Assembly (NCBI RefSeq): GCF_040183065.1
Contig: NC_091122.1
Location: 84,679,455-84,743,454 of the forward strand
Direction: 5' to 3'
DNA: 64,000 bases
DNA from: Periplaneta americana
Taxonomy: Eukaryota; Arthropoda; Insecta; Blattodea; Blattidae
The notes beneath the pieces were generated by a model, which saw only the letters and a list, made by a program, of their open reading frames with translations, was not told the origin of the DNA and ran no database searches. Each line of letters starts with the position of its first letter. Position 1 is the first letter of the stretch. This document shows, one piece after another, positions 1 through 10,810 of the stretch. The position numbers were made by a program, and so were the translations under genes.

Positions 1-958
1 TGTACCGGATGCAATGTTATATATGCACCTCGAAATTTGAGAGGACTTGGCATTTTTAAAGCACAGTGGGAAGCTTTTCTCCAACATCTTAATGTCTGCA
101 GATTTTTAGTTAAGGAAGACAACTCTTATATTAATCAAACTAGGAATCTTCAAGACCAAATTATTGACAGCCTTCGCCACTTACCACTTATCAACGATAT
201 TGGAACCTTTAATCCACGCAACTCCGTAAGCAACTTCGTGTTATTTCTTATCATAAATGGACAGTATTACCTGGGAAAGATAAAGGAATTACATTCTATT
301 CTCACTGGAAAAAAGGTAACACCTGGATTAGCAATAAGAAAGGTCTATCTTGTGGCCAATGGACTGAGGCCATTAAAATGAGCACCAATGTTATCGCAAT
401 TAGATCTCTTCCCGGTAGAAACCTTAGCAATATCCAATGAAGAAGATGCAATGAGCGTGAAACGTTACCCCACGTGTTAGGTTTCTGCCCTCAGGCCGAA
501 TTACAGCGAATTGACAGACATAACACAGTCCGCTCAATAATTGCTATCAGATTAAGGGAAACTTGGTGAATACGAAGTATATGAGGAAGTTCAATGTCTT
601 TCTACGGAAGGATCTACATGGCGTGCTGACATCATACTAATTGACCGAAATAAAAAAAAACTGGTCTCATTCTTGACCCAACAGTAAGGTTTGAAATTAA
701 TGAAGATCAACCAAAGCAAGTACATGAAGAGAAGGGCGCTATTTACCTTCCATGCTGTGATGATCTAAGTCATAAATGTAATATTCAAGATTGGAATGTC
801 ATTGGACTTATGTTTGGTGCGCGAGGAACAATTCCCAAATTTACAGTGGAGATTCTCAGAAAATTAAAGGTTCCTGAAAAGACTCTTCAGACAATTGCAT
901 CAACCATTTTAAAATCTTTATTGAACATCATCAATCACCATTTCTATTCATCTTTATA
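1..958 (+). pseudogene. R2-type non-LTR retrotransposon, C-terminal part with restriction-like endonuclease
   Basis: Coding similarity begins at the first base, so the element runs off the left edge. The frame opens with YAPRNLRGLGIFKAQWEAFL, a segment I associate with the region after the reverse transcriptase in R2-clade elements. Further on, several frames carry a Cys-His-Cys finger (CNERETLPHVLGFC), then WRADIILID and ILDPTVRFE, then a conserved EEKGAIY. This order fits the restriction-like endonuclease that nicks target DNA, with D, D and K candidate catalytic residues. The reading ends at a TAA near 958. It is broken by at least three frameshifts, for example in the A-run near 652-660 and after 381, so it is not functional. 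R2 normally sits in 28S rDNA; no rDNA is seen here. The call rests on motif order only. Confidence 0.7.
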
Positions 959-1159
959 ATATGTCACTGTATATTATTTATTTTTCAATAAATTCTTGTC
1001 CTATCTATAGCTATCACAACTTGCTGCAGATCATTAAATTTATTAAAATTTTATTGTGCATATTTATAACATTAATTTAAATGTTCCTTTTATAGTTTAT
1101 TTGAATTGATTAAGATGTCAATATTTTAAATCCAAGATTTGGACAGCTATCAATATGAT

Positions 1160-2815
1160 GATAGTACTTTGGAAAAGACCTTCTATAGGGTGCTACGAAC
1201 TAAGTTGTAAAATATTATGATATAAAGAGGCATTCCGAAACATTTGATAAAGCTATCGAAAGCCTTTATTTTGGGACTAATATTGCCATTGACAAAAGAG
1301 GACTATTAGGTAAAAAAACAATAAGGATAAACCAAGAAGTTAAACAAGGATGCCTCCTGCTCTATTTAATGTTAATATCGACGATGTTATTCCAGAATGA
1401 CAAGATAATTTAACTAATTACTTTAAAGTATATAATGTAATGAAAGTGATTTTTTAAAAGAACCATAGTCCAAAAAATGCAATTTTGAGATATTAAGCAT
1501 ATAATGAGCATATTTTAGCGGCCATCTATTAAATCAGTTGTTAAGGGAAAAAAACACCATAGGCCTATGTAACAGGAGTGGAAATTTTCAATTGTTTTCA
1601 AGAAAACAACCATAGTCTCAATACTTTTTTTGTGTAAAAACAGTCATTGTCCAGCCAGGACACAAATATCCCATTCATATACTCTTGAAACATTTATCCA
1701 TACTATTTTAAACAGCTTTTTACGTACGCGGCAAAAGCCACGTCGGATAAAAATATTTTAGCACGTGAATAGTTGTACTAGTTATGGAGTCATCTTTAGG
1801 TGCAGAAGTAACTCCATGAAAGAAATGTAAGCAACAAAAGGAGAAGAAACAGACTATAATAAAGAAAAAGAAGATTAAAGGAGAGGCACACTTCAGCCAC
1901 AACAAAGAATATTTTCTTAAAACAACCCTTATCCTCAGTTGCCTACATTTACACGTGAATTTCTATGAGGCAATTGAAGTTATAAATGTACTTGAATTTT
2001 ATTATCCCTAGTTCCTACAATACTTTAAGAAACGGCACGATAAATTTCATACTTTAAGCGTCAACAAAACCCATGCCAAATAGTTTTTGGTTCTCCGGAA
2101 AATTTATGTTTTTGGACTACGATTGTTCTTTATGGTTGTTCTTTAAAAAAAAAACCTTCAATTCGAAATACCATTCTATTTGCAGATGACCAGGCTTTGT
2201 TTGCAAATTACAGTCAACAAATTAAATAAAACAATTGTCGAATATAATATTAAAATTAACACGACTACCTAAAAAAAAAGTAATTGCATTATTGGGAAAC
2301 ACCACTTAAGCTGCAAAATTGTTGTAATAGAATGTATGATACCTTTCGATATACATTTAAAAAGGTAAACCAAAAATATGCACGCAAATAAAGTTCTACA
2401 AGATAACGGTTGTACCCATGCTAATTTATGGCAGTGGAAATTCGACAATAAGAAGGTACAATAAAAGTAGAATTGAAACGGTACAGATGAGATTTTTACG
2501 TTCAGAAGCGGGATTGAGTCTTTCAGATAAACAACGAGGTGTAGATATCAGAGAGATTTTAGACATATTTAATTCAATTATATAATAAATAATTTTAAAG
2601 ATGATTATTATGCACACATTGTGCATAAAATTGTTGGTATACACTTGTGAAATGACAAAGAATGACAGACGACAGACTTTCTAAAGTATTATTAAATTAG
2701 CAACCAAAGGAAAATAGAAGCTCGGCCCACAACTGGCTAGATGGCAAGAGAGTCTCTTTCGAGATAGAAACAGGCTAACACTTATCCATGACTGAAGAAG
2801 AAAAAAAAGAAGCAT
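1160..2815 (+). pseudogene. Decayed RTE-like LINE reverse transcriptase, split by a TTAA element
   Basis: Reverse-transcriptase blocks can be read in order on the plus strand with several stops and shifts: a RGIPKHLIKAIESLY block near 1230-1270, INQEVKQGC near 1330-1350, a degraded catalytic block ILFADDQALFAN near 2173-2205, and a tail block reading LARWQESLFRDRNRLT near 2730-2785. An A-rich (GAA)-type tail follows at about 2795-2815. The same blocks occur in the better preserved minus-strand LINE at 3.8-6.1 kb, so this is a related family. The first part of the RT and any endonuclease are missing, so the copy is 5'-truncated. Bases 1454-2146 interrupt it and are a separate element. It cannot code for a protein now. 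Confidence 0.7.
1454..2146. mobile_element. TTAA-ended TIR element (possible piggyBac-type MITE) inside a LINE
   Basis: The RT pseudogene is interrupted exactly here. The left end reads TTAAAAGAACCATAGTCC and the right end, read inversely, TTAAAGAACAACCAT followed by a shifted repeat AATCGTAGTCCAAAAA. Both ends start at TTAA, the target site of piggyBac-type transposons. The inverted match is about 30 bp and imperfect. A related phrase (ACAACCATAGTCTC) recurs inside near 1605. No transposase frame is visible, so it would be non-autonomous. The superfamily is inferred from TTAA alone. Confidence 0.5.
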
Positions 2816-3262
2816 ATATCGTCATGCACTGAATTCCTTTACAAACTTTCAGAACAGTTTGCAAATAGAGTTATGGATTTTGAGAACATAATGACACAAT
2901 TAACTTAGTTTAATGATTGGATGAAGTGTGAATAAGATGAAAAGTTTCAATTGAAACTGTGTGCTCTACACTGTGACCCCTTCTTCCAACCAAGAAAAGA
3001 AAAGGTGTTACGGCACTATTTTGAAAAATTGTGCTAAATGAAAAATTTCCAAAGTTGATTAACTTTTCCAGGAGTATTGCCTCCATGTTTGGAAGTACTT
3101 ACATCTGTGAGTGTACATATTCTTTCACGAAAAAAATTAAATATACTCAGAGAAATCAACTCAGTTATACCTATTCCTGTGATACATTACTGTTATCATT
3201 GCCGCCCATCAAAATTAACTATAAAGAAATGGTTAGTTTTCCATAATCGCTCACAATGTTCA
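2816..3262 (+). pseudogene. hAT-type transposase C-terminal fragment
   Basis: A broken frame reads KLSEQFANRVMDFENIM, then LKLCALHCDPFFQ, then KFPKLINFSRSIASMFGSTY followed by ICECTYSFTKKIKYTQRNQL. This order and wording match the C-terminal dimerisation region of domesticated and free hAT transposases of the ZBED/GTF2IRD2-like kind, where SMFGSTYVCE is a hallmark. Stops are present (for example after MTQLT and before MKNFPK), so the fragment is dead. It begins directly after the A-rich tail of the preceding LINE. The rest of the transposase is absent. Confidence 0.65.
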
Positions 3263-3507
3263 CACTAAAGTCGTGCACAACCGGTTGCGAAAAATAGAAA
3301 TTATATATTGCTATTGAATGGCTGGCTCTGTAGTCAGTATGCAAAGCTCTCCCATCTCGCGGAGTGTCTCAAGGTCGGTTTATCGAATATTCGAGTCGTT
3401 TCTCATTCTTTGTGGGCGGACGACAAGGCAGACCACATTGAACCGTGCAGGAGTTATAAGAGCCCTTGCAAGGACGCGTTTATCATTGTGTAGCCTACCG
3501 TAAACTC

Positions 3508-3675
3508 ATTCAATCAATCATCCATCGATTCATCCATTATCCATTCATCCCTCCATCGACTCATTGATTCATCGATTCATTCATGTATGGATTGATTGAT
3601 TCATTGATTCAGATTGATCGATTAATTGATTGATGCATTAGTTCATTCATTCATAGATTCATTGATTCATCCAGT
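3508..3675. repeat. Degenerate ATTC/ATTG/ATCG tetranucleotide tract
   Basis: About 170 bp of interrupted tetranucleotide words (attc, attg, atcg, atcc) in changing order. It is an old microsatellite. The 3263-3507 stretch to its left shows nothing I recognise. Confidence 0.75.
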
Positions 3676-3787
3676 TCAGGTAATACAGTTGGATACCTTT
3701 AAGGACAACAACATGCTTAGTTAAAGTACAAACATTTGAGCTTCAGAGTACTTTTCTTTTTGTTAAAAACACGGTATATTTTTAAAA

Positions 3788-6130
3788 AATGATTTCATCA
3801 TCATCATCATAAACATCACGGGTTAGGCCGTCCGGCCTGTTCCGTCCCAATAGTAATTGAACTCTAAAACTGGTCACTCCATCGTCGTCTCGGTCTTCCT
3901 ACATCCCGTCGTCCCACGGGTCTATAGTTGTGCAGTTTTCTTGGAACTCTGTCTGATGACATTCTCTCTACATGTTCGTGCCATCTATTTATATAGGTAT
4001 GAGTTACATCAATTATATTTGAAATGCCTAATTCCTGTCTAATGTATTTGTTTTGTTTATGATCTAGCAGTGTATATCCTGCCAATGGTCTCAACAATTT
4101 CATTTCTGCTGCCTCCATTCTTCTTTCTTGCTGTTTAGTTAGGGTCCAAATCTCTGAGCCATATAACAATGTTGGTATGACCATTGTTTTATAAAACTTC
4201 AGAACTGTATCTGTCCTTACCTTCTTAACGAAGGTTCTTTTAACTGTTCCTACTAGTTTTTGAAATTTTAATATTTTTTTGTCAAAATCATTTATATTGT
4301 CATATGATAATGTGCAGCCTAAATATTCAAAATGGTTCACTTGTTCTACTGATTCATCATTAAGGATTATTTTCAATCTTATTGGTGTTTTTCCTTTGAA
4401 TCCCATAACTTTTGTCTTTTTTAAAGAAATATTTAAGTTAAATTCTTTAGCTATTATGTTCAGGTTATATAGGGCCCTCTGTAAGTTATCTTCTGAATTT
4501 GAAAATATTACCTGATCATCTGCAAAGAGTAAGGTGTTCAAATATTCCTTATTTATATTAAAATTTGATTTTAAATTTATCTGCCACTGTCTTGTGACTT
4601 CGTCTATATAAAAGTTAAATAAAGTAGGCCATAATGGGCACCCTTGTCTTACCCCTCTTGTTATTTCTCTAATTTCATTAGTGATCTCTTTCTTTAATTT
4701 TATTTTAATTGTAGTATTTTTATATAAACTTTGTATTGTGATTATTAAATGTTTTGGGATTCCTCTCGCTATTAATATTTCCCATAATTTTTCTCGTTTA
4801 ACTGTATCGAAGGCCTTTTCATAATCAATGAAAGCTAAACAAGTTGGGATATTATATTCTCTGTGTTTTTCAATTATTTGGCTCAAGGAAAATACACTAT
4901 CTATGCATGATCTATTACTTCTAAAGCCATTTTGTTCTTCTATAAGCATTGTATCTGCTATTACATTTAGTCTCTTTGTAATAATTTTTTGGTACACTTT
5001 ATATCCAGTATTCAGCAGGCTTATGCCTCTATAGTTGGAGCAATCCTTTCTGTCTCCTTTCTTAAATATTGGCACAATAATCGCAGTTTGCCATTCTTCA
5101 GGAATATGTCCACATTTCCAGCATATGTTTAAGAAATTTAAAAATCTATGTAAAAACCTTTCTGGAGCATATTTTATCAGTTCCATATTTATCTCATCAG
5201 AGCCAGGTGCTTTTCGATTTCTACACGTTTTAAGAACTGATTTTAATTCATCTATAGTGATTGGATCTATATTATTGTCAATATTTATTATTATCGGAGA
5301 TATGTTATTTTCTTCTTCTGTCCATAATTTTGTGTAATAATCAAGCCACACTTTCCCTGTGATTGGGTTAATCTGTATATCATCCTTTTCATCACGATTT
5401 AATTTCTTCAAGACTTTATATGCATTGGTCTGTCTTCCTTGTACATCATATTCAATATCAGCTATGAATTTCTCCCAACTCTCTCTTTTAAGTTTCCTAA
5501 TCTCTTTTTTAACTATAGCACACTGTTTCTTATAATTAATGTAATCTGTATCTGAACGAGTGTTTAAATAATTTAAATATAATTTATTTTTGTTCTGCAC
5601 CAATGATTTTATATCTTCGTTCCAAAAGTGTAGGCATCGTTTATTTTTCCTCTTATTTCTCTTCCCTAAGGCTTCTGAGGCTGCTTCTTTTAAAATCGTT
5701 TTAAGTTCTTCCCATTCTTTATTTATATTATTTGATACAGGCATAAAATAAGTTTTCTGATTAACTCTACTTTGGTAAAGGTCTCGAATGCTTTTATCGT
5801 CCAACAAATTTACCTTAAAGGTTTCCTCTGGTATATTTTTTGACGGTTCCTTATTTTTCCATTGCCATTTGTGTGGTATTGTAATGGTTGATATCAATAA
5901 GTAATGATCTGACCCGATGTCGTAACTTCTATAAACTCTTGTATCACGTACATGAGGGGAGGTTTTTGTGTTCACCAATACATAGTCAATTATAGTTCTT
6001 CTACCTCGTGAACACCATGTATATTTATGTATATCCTTATGTTTATAGAATGTATTTGTTATTTTTAGTTGATTATAAGATGCAAATTCTACAAGGCAAT
6101 TTCCATTATGGAAATTTATTAATAATGATT
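3788..6130 (-). mobile_element. 5'-truncated RTE-like LINE with (TGA)n tail
   Basis: The element lies on the minus strand. Its 3' end is marked by a short UTR and a (TGATGATGATGA) tail at 3788-3808. Coding similarity runs from there up to about 6130, where it stops inside the endonuclease domain. AATGATTT occurs beside both ends and could be a short target duplication, but the region is too AT-rich to be sure. RTE-clade elements usually have one long ORF, a very short 3' UTR and a short-repeat tail, as here. Confidence 0.75.
3864..6129 (-). pseudogene. Endonuclease (C-terminal end) plus reverse transcriptase of RTE-like LINE
   Basis: The frame is open over about 750 codons with no internal stop. 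Reading starts within the APE-type endonuclease: NGNCLVEFASYNQLKITNTF, then KHKDIHKYTW, then the catalytic SDHYLLIS. RT blocks follow: RNRKAPGSDEINMELIKYAP, a GDRKDCSNYRGISLL block, FIDYEKAFDTV (first catalytic Asp), GVRQGCPLWPTLFNFYID, LLFADDQVIF (catalytic Asp pair) and FEYLGCTLS. The C-terminus is basic, ending GRRDVGRPRRRWSDQF. The gene lacks most of its endonuclease, so it is a dead 5'-truncated copy, but the open frame suggests a young insertion. A methionine at 5978 lies in mid-domain and is not a true start. Confidence 0.8.
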
Positions 6131-6739
6131 TATTAATGAAATAATAATGCAGCTCTTTAGAGTAATTAAAAGGAATTTAATATTAACAACTACTGTTTTA
6201 GAGGCATGCATTTTGAGTTTAGAATGTAAATATTACACTAGAATGTAGGCAAATGTACTTGCCCTTTTCTTTAGTAAGTAATTGTAATTTATTATATTCT
6301 TGCATTTCTTTACGCACCAGATTTCATATTTTACATTACACTTATTTCCTTTGTTGTTACCAGTGCCCATTTTTGTTCATTTATGTATTAGTTATGAAAT
6401 AAATGTATGGAAATATCCAATGAATAATTTGTAGCCCTATATCGAGCAAACACATTCTTTAATAAGACAAGGTATATTTCTTTCAATTGTTACTCCGTTT
6501 GTGTACTCAGAAAATATCCGTTTCGTGTATGATGAAGTGCGCCTGATTTTCTGTCTACCTACATAACATAAGGGGTAATCGGTTGAAAATAGAATATTCG
6601 GCCGATTGCCCGACCTTGACGGATATTCTCTAACCGGTCGAATCTAAACCGGTTGTAAGCGCTATTTTGCACCTCTCCGGTTCACACTAACTGCAGTAAA
6701 AGTAGATAAAGATTGTAATTAAACCAAATCTAATGACTT
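6131..6739. other. No gene seen
   Basis: AT-rich sequence. Around 6580-6690 several CCGGT and CGGCC words cluster (AACCGGTCG, AACCGGTTG), with a loosely similar ACAACCGGTTG at 3277. I could not resolve these into a bounded element. Confidence 0.4.
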
Positions 6740-8780
6740 TATAATTTTTAGTGATGAGTTTAATATGAAAATGAGAAATATTTACATAAATATATATCTA
6801 AAAATGGCAAAATATGTACATAAATATGTAATAAATGAAAATATATATAACTTAAATTATAAGCTTTGTTAGATATATTTTTGCACACTGATAAGAAAGC
6901 AGAACTGAAAAATATTACAGGTGCACATGTGATTCAACTTCATTTAATTATTATTTGAATGTGCATTTAATAATTAAATTTTTTTCATATTTTCTGCGAT
7001 CATTGATTGCCTTCTTTCTATTACAACGTTCTTATAAATGAGGAACGACCTCTCAACTTCACACGAAGTAACTGGAACGTATTTCATATGAGGAATGATA
7101 CTCGGAACAATTTTCTCAGAGAGCTGCATACACTCACATTTAAATATTATGTATACAGCGGAAAAAGTTGTGTATCTTGGGTTCTTTCTCAATATATCAT
7201 TAAATTTTACTGAAACACACTCATCCAGAAGTTTCCAGCTTTTTAATGGTGTTCGAAATCCAACTGAATTGACTTTTGATGTATGATATCGATGAAGCTG
7301 CACAGGTGATGCACTTTCAGGAAAAAATATTTCCACCACCGACTTCACTGCCTAGAAATGTTTGTTAAAAAAATTCACAGCTTCTGTCAACGTTCTCCAT
7401 ATAGTAATCCCAGGCTGTGGAGGTAAAGGCACATTCGATAACAGTTTCTTGTAGCACTGTATGCTATAGAGAGATTTGGGGAATACTTTTTTTGTTGCTG
7501 ATATTTAACCATTCACTACAGGAAATTGATCTTAGCCACTCGGTGCAGTCCATGTCCCAAACACATGAAGTGAACCAAAATGGCGTAAAACACTACTTTG
7601 AGCATATAGGATGCAGCATCTGAGTAGAGCACCAGCATCTTCTCTTCATGAATCCCTAACTCCTTAAGTCCGTTGTTGACGAATCGAGAAAGTGTAGCAT
7701 GACCTGTCTGTTCCAGTAGTTTGCAGTAAATTAAATAATGCTTGGACGGAGTCTCTGGATCCAATTTATCTGTCACGAGATTTGCCTTGCATCGATTGTC
7801 TGCCTCGTCAACGACAATCCATACGTAGGAATCACCAAGTTCAGCTCTAATCTTTTCCATTGTGTCAGTGTAGCAGGAGTTCAAAATTCTTTCCGGAGTG
7901 TTGATTAATCCGAAATATTGAAGTCGCAGTATTCGTAGGAATGCATGAAACTTTGGCACTTCAAGTTTATAACATGGTATGTTTGCAGCAACCATTTCCA
8001 TGCACAAATCATTATTAAATTCACTAATAAGAGGCGAAAGATTTTCTAGCACCACTTGTGTAAGTAGAAGTTGCTTTTTCGATGAGAAACTTTTTTTATT
8101 TCTCACAAGAAGTTCAGTTTTTAAATGCTGTTCTAATTGTGACTTCATGGAGCATCCAATGCATTTATCTCTCACATTGCACAGCACGATTTTACCACCA
8201 CCAGTGAAGACATCATCAATTGAAATCCAATCTTTTAACTTGGATGCGACTGGCACCATAGCAGTAGACTAGCTACTGTATCACCTGATATCAGAATAAG
8301 CTTCTCAAGAAAACTGAAACAATTATTGTTTTTTTTTTTTTCAGAGGAACTGATGGGGGTGTTTGTGCCAAACGGTCATACCCACAGGGTAATTGTTACT
8401 CTGTTCTTCACAGCGGTAGCAGTACAACGAGTCAATGACCCACCCTTCGTATTGGTATTTACTCCTACTTTACCGTTACTCCTGAAGGGATATACAAACT
8501 GCTATCATGCCAAAGGGATATCCATTTTTGACAGAATGCATTATTATTTTCAATCATTAAATTATTTTTATGCATTAGAGAAGAAGGGGAAAGTTTTACA
8601 AAAATTTTTAAACGTATGACTTGTGAATTAATTGATTAAAAAAATGTGTATTCTTTTTAAACTATGCAATATTTCTCATAATATGTAAAATATGCCTACA
8701 TATTTATTATGCACCAAAACATGTAAAAATATGTAACTTAAAATTTCGGAATAATGATCCCTTTGGTGTGATTCGCCGAT
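6740..8780 (-). mobile_element. hAT transposon, boundaries not resolved
   Basis: The transposase gene at 6974-8259 is flanked by AT-rich ends that share short inverted phrases: TGAGAAATATT near 6773 and AATATTTCTCA near 8669, plus several ACATAAATATG-like words on both sides. Repeated short words near the ends are usual in hAT elements. I could not fix exact TIRs or an 8-bp target duplication. Between 8280 and 8600 lies a T-run followed by sequence I do not recognise. Confidence 0.45.
6974..8259 (-). pseudogene. hAT family transposase, nearly complete
   Basis: From ATG at 8259 the frame runs 247 codons. It starts with a zinc-finger-like Cys/His region (CNVRDKCIGCSMKSQLEQH), then NIPCYKLEVPKF, then YVWIVVDEADN with a catalytic-type Asp, then LYSDAASYM with a second. 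The frame is lost near 7516. Similarity continues through KKVFPKSLYSIQCYK and PLPPQPGITIW into a second frame ending VPVTSCEVERSF, RRQSMIAENMKKI. The last block is the hAT dimerisation domain. A relative at 39.7-41.4 kb has the same domain order. Length, about 430 codons, is near the size expected for this compact hAT group. Several breaks (near 7516 and 7350) make it inactive unless an unseen intron removes them. Confidence 0.72.
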
Positions 8781-9044
8781 ATTTTAGCTTTCTTCCTTAT
8801 AGCTACATAATTATAGGCTATAGGGACAGAATTTGTAATTACATAAAATCCGGGCTCTAGTTACTAGATTATAATTCATACCAATGCAATTAAGTGCTTC
8901 AACATATTTGACAGTAGTTTCCTGAATGAAAGGGTTATGAGAAAAATCTTCAGTGTTAGAATCTGCGTACCATGGGGTATAATGAGTGTATAGTAATAAA
9001 TTGTGAAACTGCGGATATCGCCAGTTCAAAAGTTGCACGCTGTG
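8781..9044. other. No gene seen
   Basis: AT-rich spacer between the hAT copy and the SINE. Reading frames here are by-products of the SINE on the other strand. Confidence 0.4.
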
Positions 9045-9300
9045 GTCCACACCTGTGGAGTAACGGTCAGCGCGTCTGGCTGCGAAACCAGGTGGCCCGG
9101 GTTCGAACCCCGGTCGGGGCAAGTTACCTGGTTGAGGTTTTTTCCGGGGTTTTCCCTCAACCCAATACGAGCAAATGCTGGATAACTTTCGTTGCTGGAC
9201 CCCGGACTCATTTCACCGGCATTATCACCTTCAATTTATTCAGAGGCTAAATAACCTAGATGTTGATACCGCGTCGTAAAATAACCAAATAAAATAAACA
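9045..9300 (+). mobile_element. tRNA-derived SINE, full length
   Basis: The head is tRNA-like: an A-box-like GTGGAGTAACGGTCAGCGC, an anticodon-arm-like TCTGGCTGCGAAACCAGG, and a near-consensus B box GGTTCGAACCCC at about 9110-9120. The two boxes form an RNA polymerase III internal promoter. The body follows with GTTACCTGGTTGAGG, a run reading TTTTTTCCGGGGTTTTCCC, and a tail with AAATAACCTAGATGTTGAT and an A-rich end. A second copy lies at 27.24-27.48 kb on the opposite strand with the same start and end, which fixes the boundaries. Not a tRNA gene: the acceptor stem is not preserved. Confidence 0.88.
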
Positions 9301-9825
9301 AAATGCATGTGGCCCCTTAGCCTGAAGAAGTTGGCCATCACTGCTGTACACAATAACATTTTTCGCTACAATTTTGTATTGCATTATTGAATGACGAGGA
9401 ATGAAACATACCGAAATCTGTAATATGTTAATTTTATCTCTTCAAATTTGTAGAGTAAGAATATTATTGAATCGGTCACGTCATTGGACATTCCACAAAT
9501 AAATTAAACAGAAAATTAAGAAATCACAGAAAAGCAAAAAGTTATTGAGTTAACAAGCATGAACAGAAATAAAACGTTGACTGCTACTGACTGAAAAGAA
9601 TATTTCCACTGATAGAACTTCTTGAACTTACATTACCTTTCAAAAGACGAAAACCAATTTTGTATATAAACTACAAATAAATTAAAACGCTTAACTTACA
9701 AATTATCTATGACGGAGAATATTAAATAAATAATACCTGAAGTAACAAATGTAATAATTAACATTATAATTAAATTAGTTATCCCTGCCACAAGAATTGT
9801 TTCAATTTATATCGCACACGAATTA
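9301..9825. other. No gene seen
   Basis: AT-rich sequence with no motif or repeat I can support. Confidence 0.4.
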
Positions 9826-10669
9826 TACAGGATGATTCATAAGTACGTGTACAAACCTTGTAGGTGTAACATACACGTAAAAATAGGACTAAAATGTTCT
9901 ATAAAACTTTTCCCTCAAATCCTTACTTTCAGAGTTATGATGCATAATGTCCTATCTTGCTAGGCATCAAAGACATGGGCCAGTAAAGCCTTCGGATGTG
10001 TCACGTACTCCTGTATAGCGACTGCTGTAGATGTTTGTTATTCGTACACCACACTACAGTTCATTCCGACTTGATAGGACTTTGTTTACTGTGCATAGGT
10101 ATGTACAGATCTTGGAATGTTACAGACTCCGTTCAACTCATTTGGTACAGTTTTATAGCCATTTTGATTTCGATGCTGTAGTTTTGCTACTTTCGGAGAT
10201 TGAATAGTATAAACGAGCGCCTTGAAACGGCCCCGAAAACAGAAGTCCAGGGAGTTCAGGTCCTGTTATTTGGCTGGCCAAGCAACTGGTCCTGCACTAC
10301 TTATCGTACCGTACACACCTGATGCCTACTGCACTAACGACAAAATGAAGGTGTACTAACGAAACGTGGTGACGGTAGGAAATAAAACAGCGTTATATAA
10401 CTAAACATACCTACGCATAGGTAAACAAATTCCTATCAGGTTGGAATCAACTGTAGTGGGGTGTACGAATAACTAACACCTACCACAGTCGCTATGTAGG
10501 CGAACGTGACACATCCGAAATCTTTACTGGCCCATATTTTTTATGCCTGGCAAGATAGACAATTCTGACAGTAAATATTTACAAAGAAAGTTGAATAAAA
10601 CATTTTAGTCTTATTTTCACCTCTACATTACAACCAGAAAGTTTGTAGTTACTTATGAATCACCCTGTA
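9826..10669. mobile_element. Deleted mariner-type transposon with long TIRs
   Basis: The left end starts TACAGGATGATTCATAAGT and the right end, inverted, TACAGGGTGATTCATAAGT. The inverted match continues about 280 bp on each side with scattered changes (shared inner phrases TCGGATGTGTCACGT and TATTCGTACACC). Both ends carry TA, the mariner target. Between the arms, on the minus strand near 10205-10290, a remnant reads AGPVAWPAK then DLNSLDF, which fits the WPARSPDLxPLDF block around the third catalytic Asp of mariner transposases. The rest of the gene is gone. Confidence 0.75.
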
Positions 10670-10749
10670 TTTTTGTGAATATCAAATTCTCTGTATCAAG
10701 TATTGGTTCATAGTCATCAAATATTTAGAATAATAGCAATATCAATATG

Positions 10750-10755
10750 ATGATG

Positions 10756-10809
<54 letters not shown>
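10750..10809. repeat. (TAA)n microsatellite
   Basis: About 19 trinucleotide units preceded by GATGATGA. Confidence 0.95.

Positions 10810-10810
<1 letters not shown>

Noticed and set aside
3308..3503. Two overlapping 61-codon frames in a slightly GC-richer patch
   Set aside because: No similarity recognised in either frame or strand; overlapping frames suggest chance.
3508..3675. CRISPR-like or regulatory array
   Set aside because: A simple tetranucleotide tract without spacers, in eukaryotic DNA.
9045..9125. A tRNA gene, suggested by A and B boxes
   Set aside because: The acceptor stem does not pair and the sequence continues into a SINE body with a second copy elsewhere.
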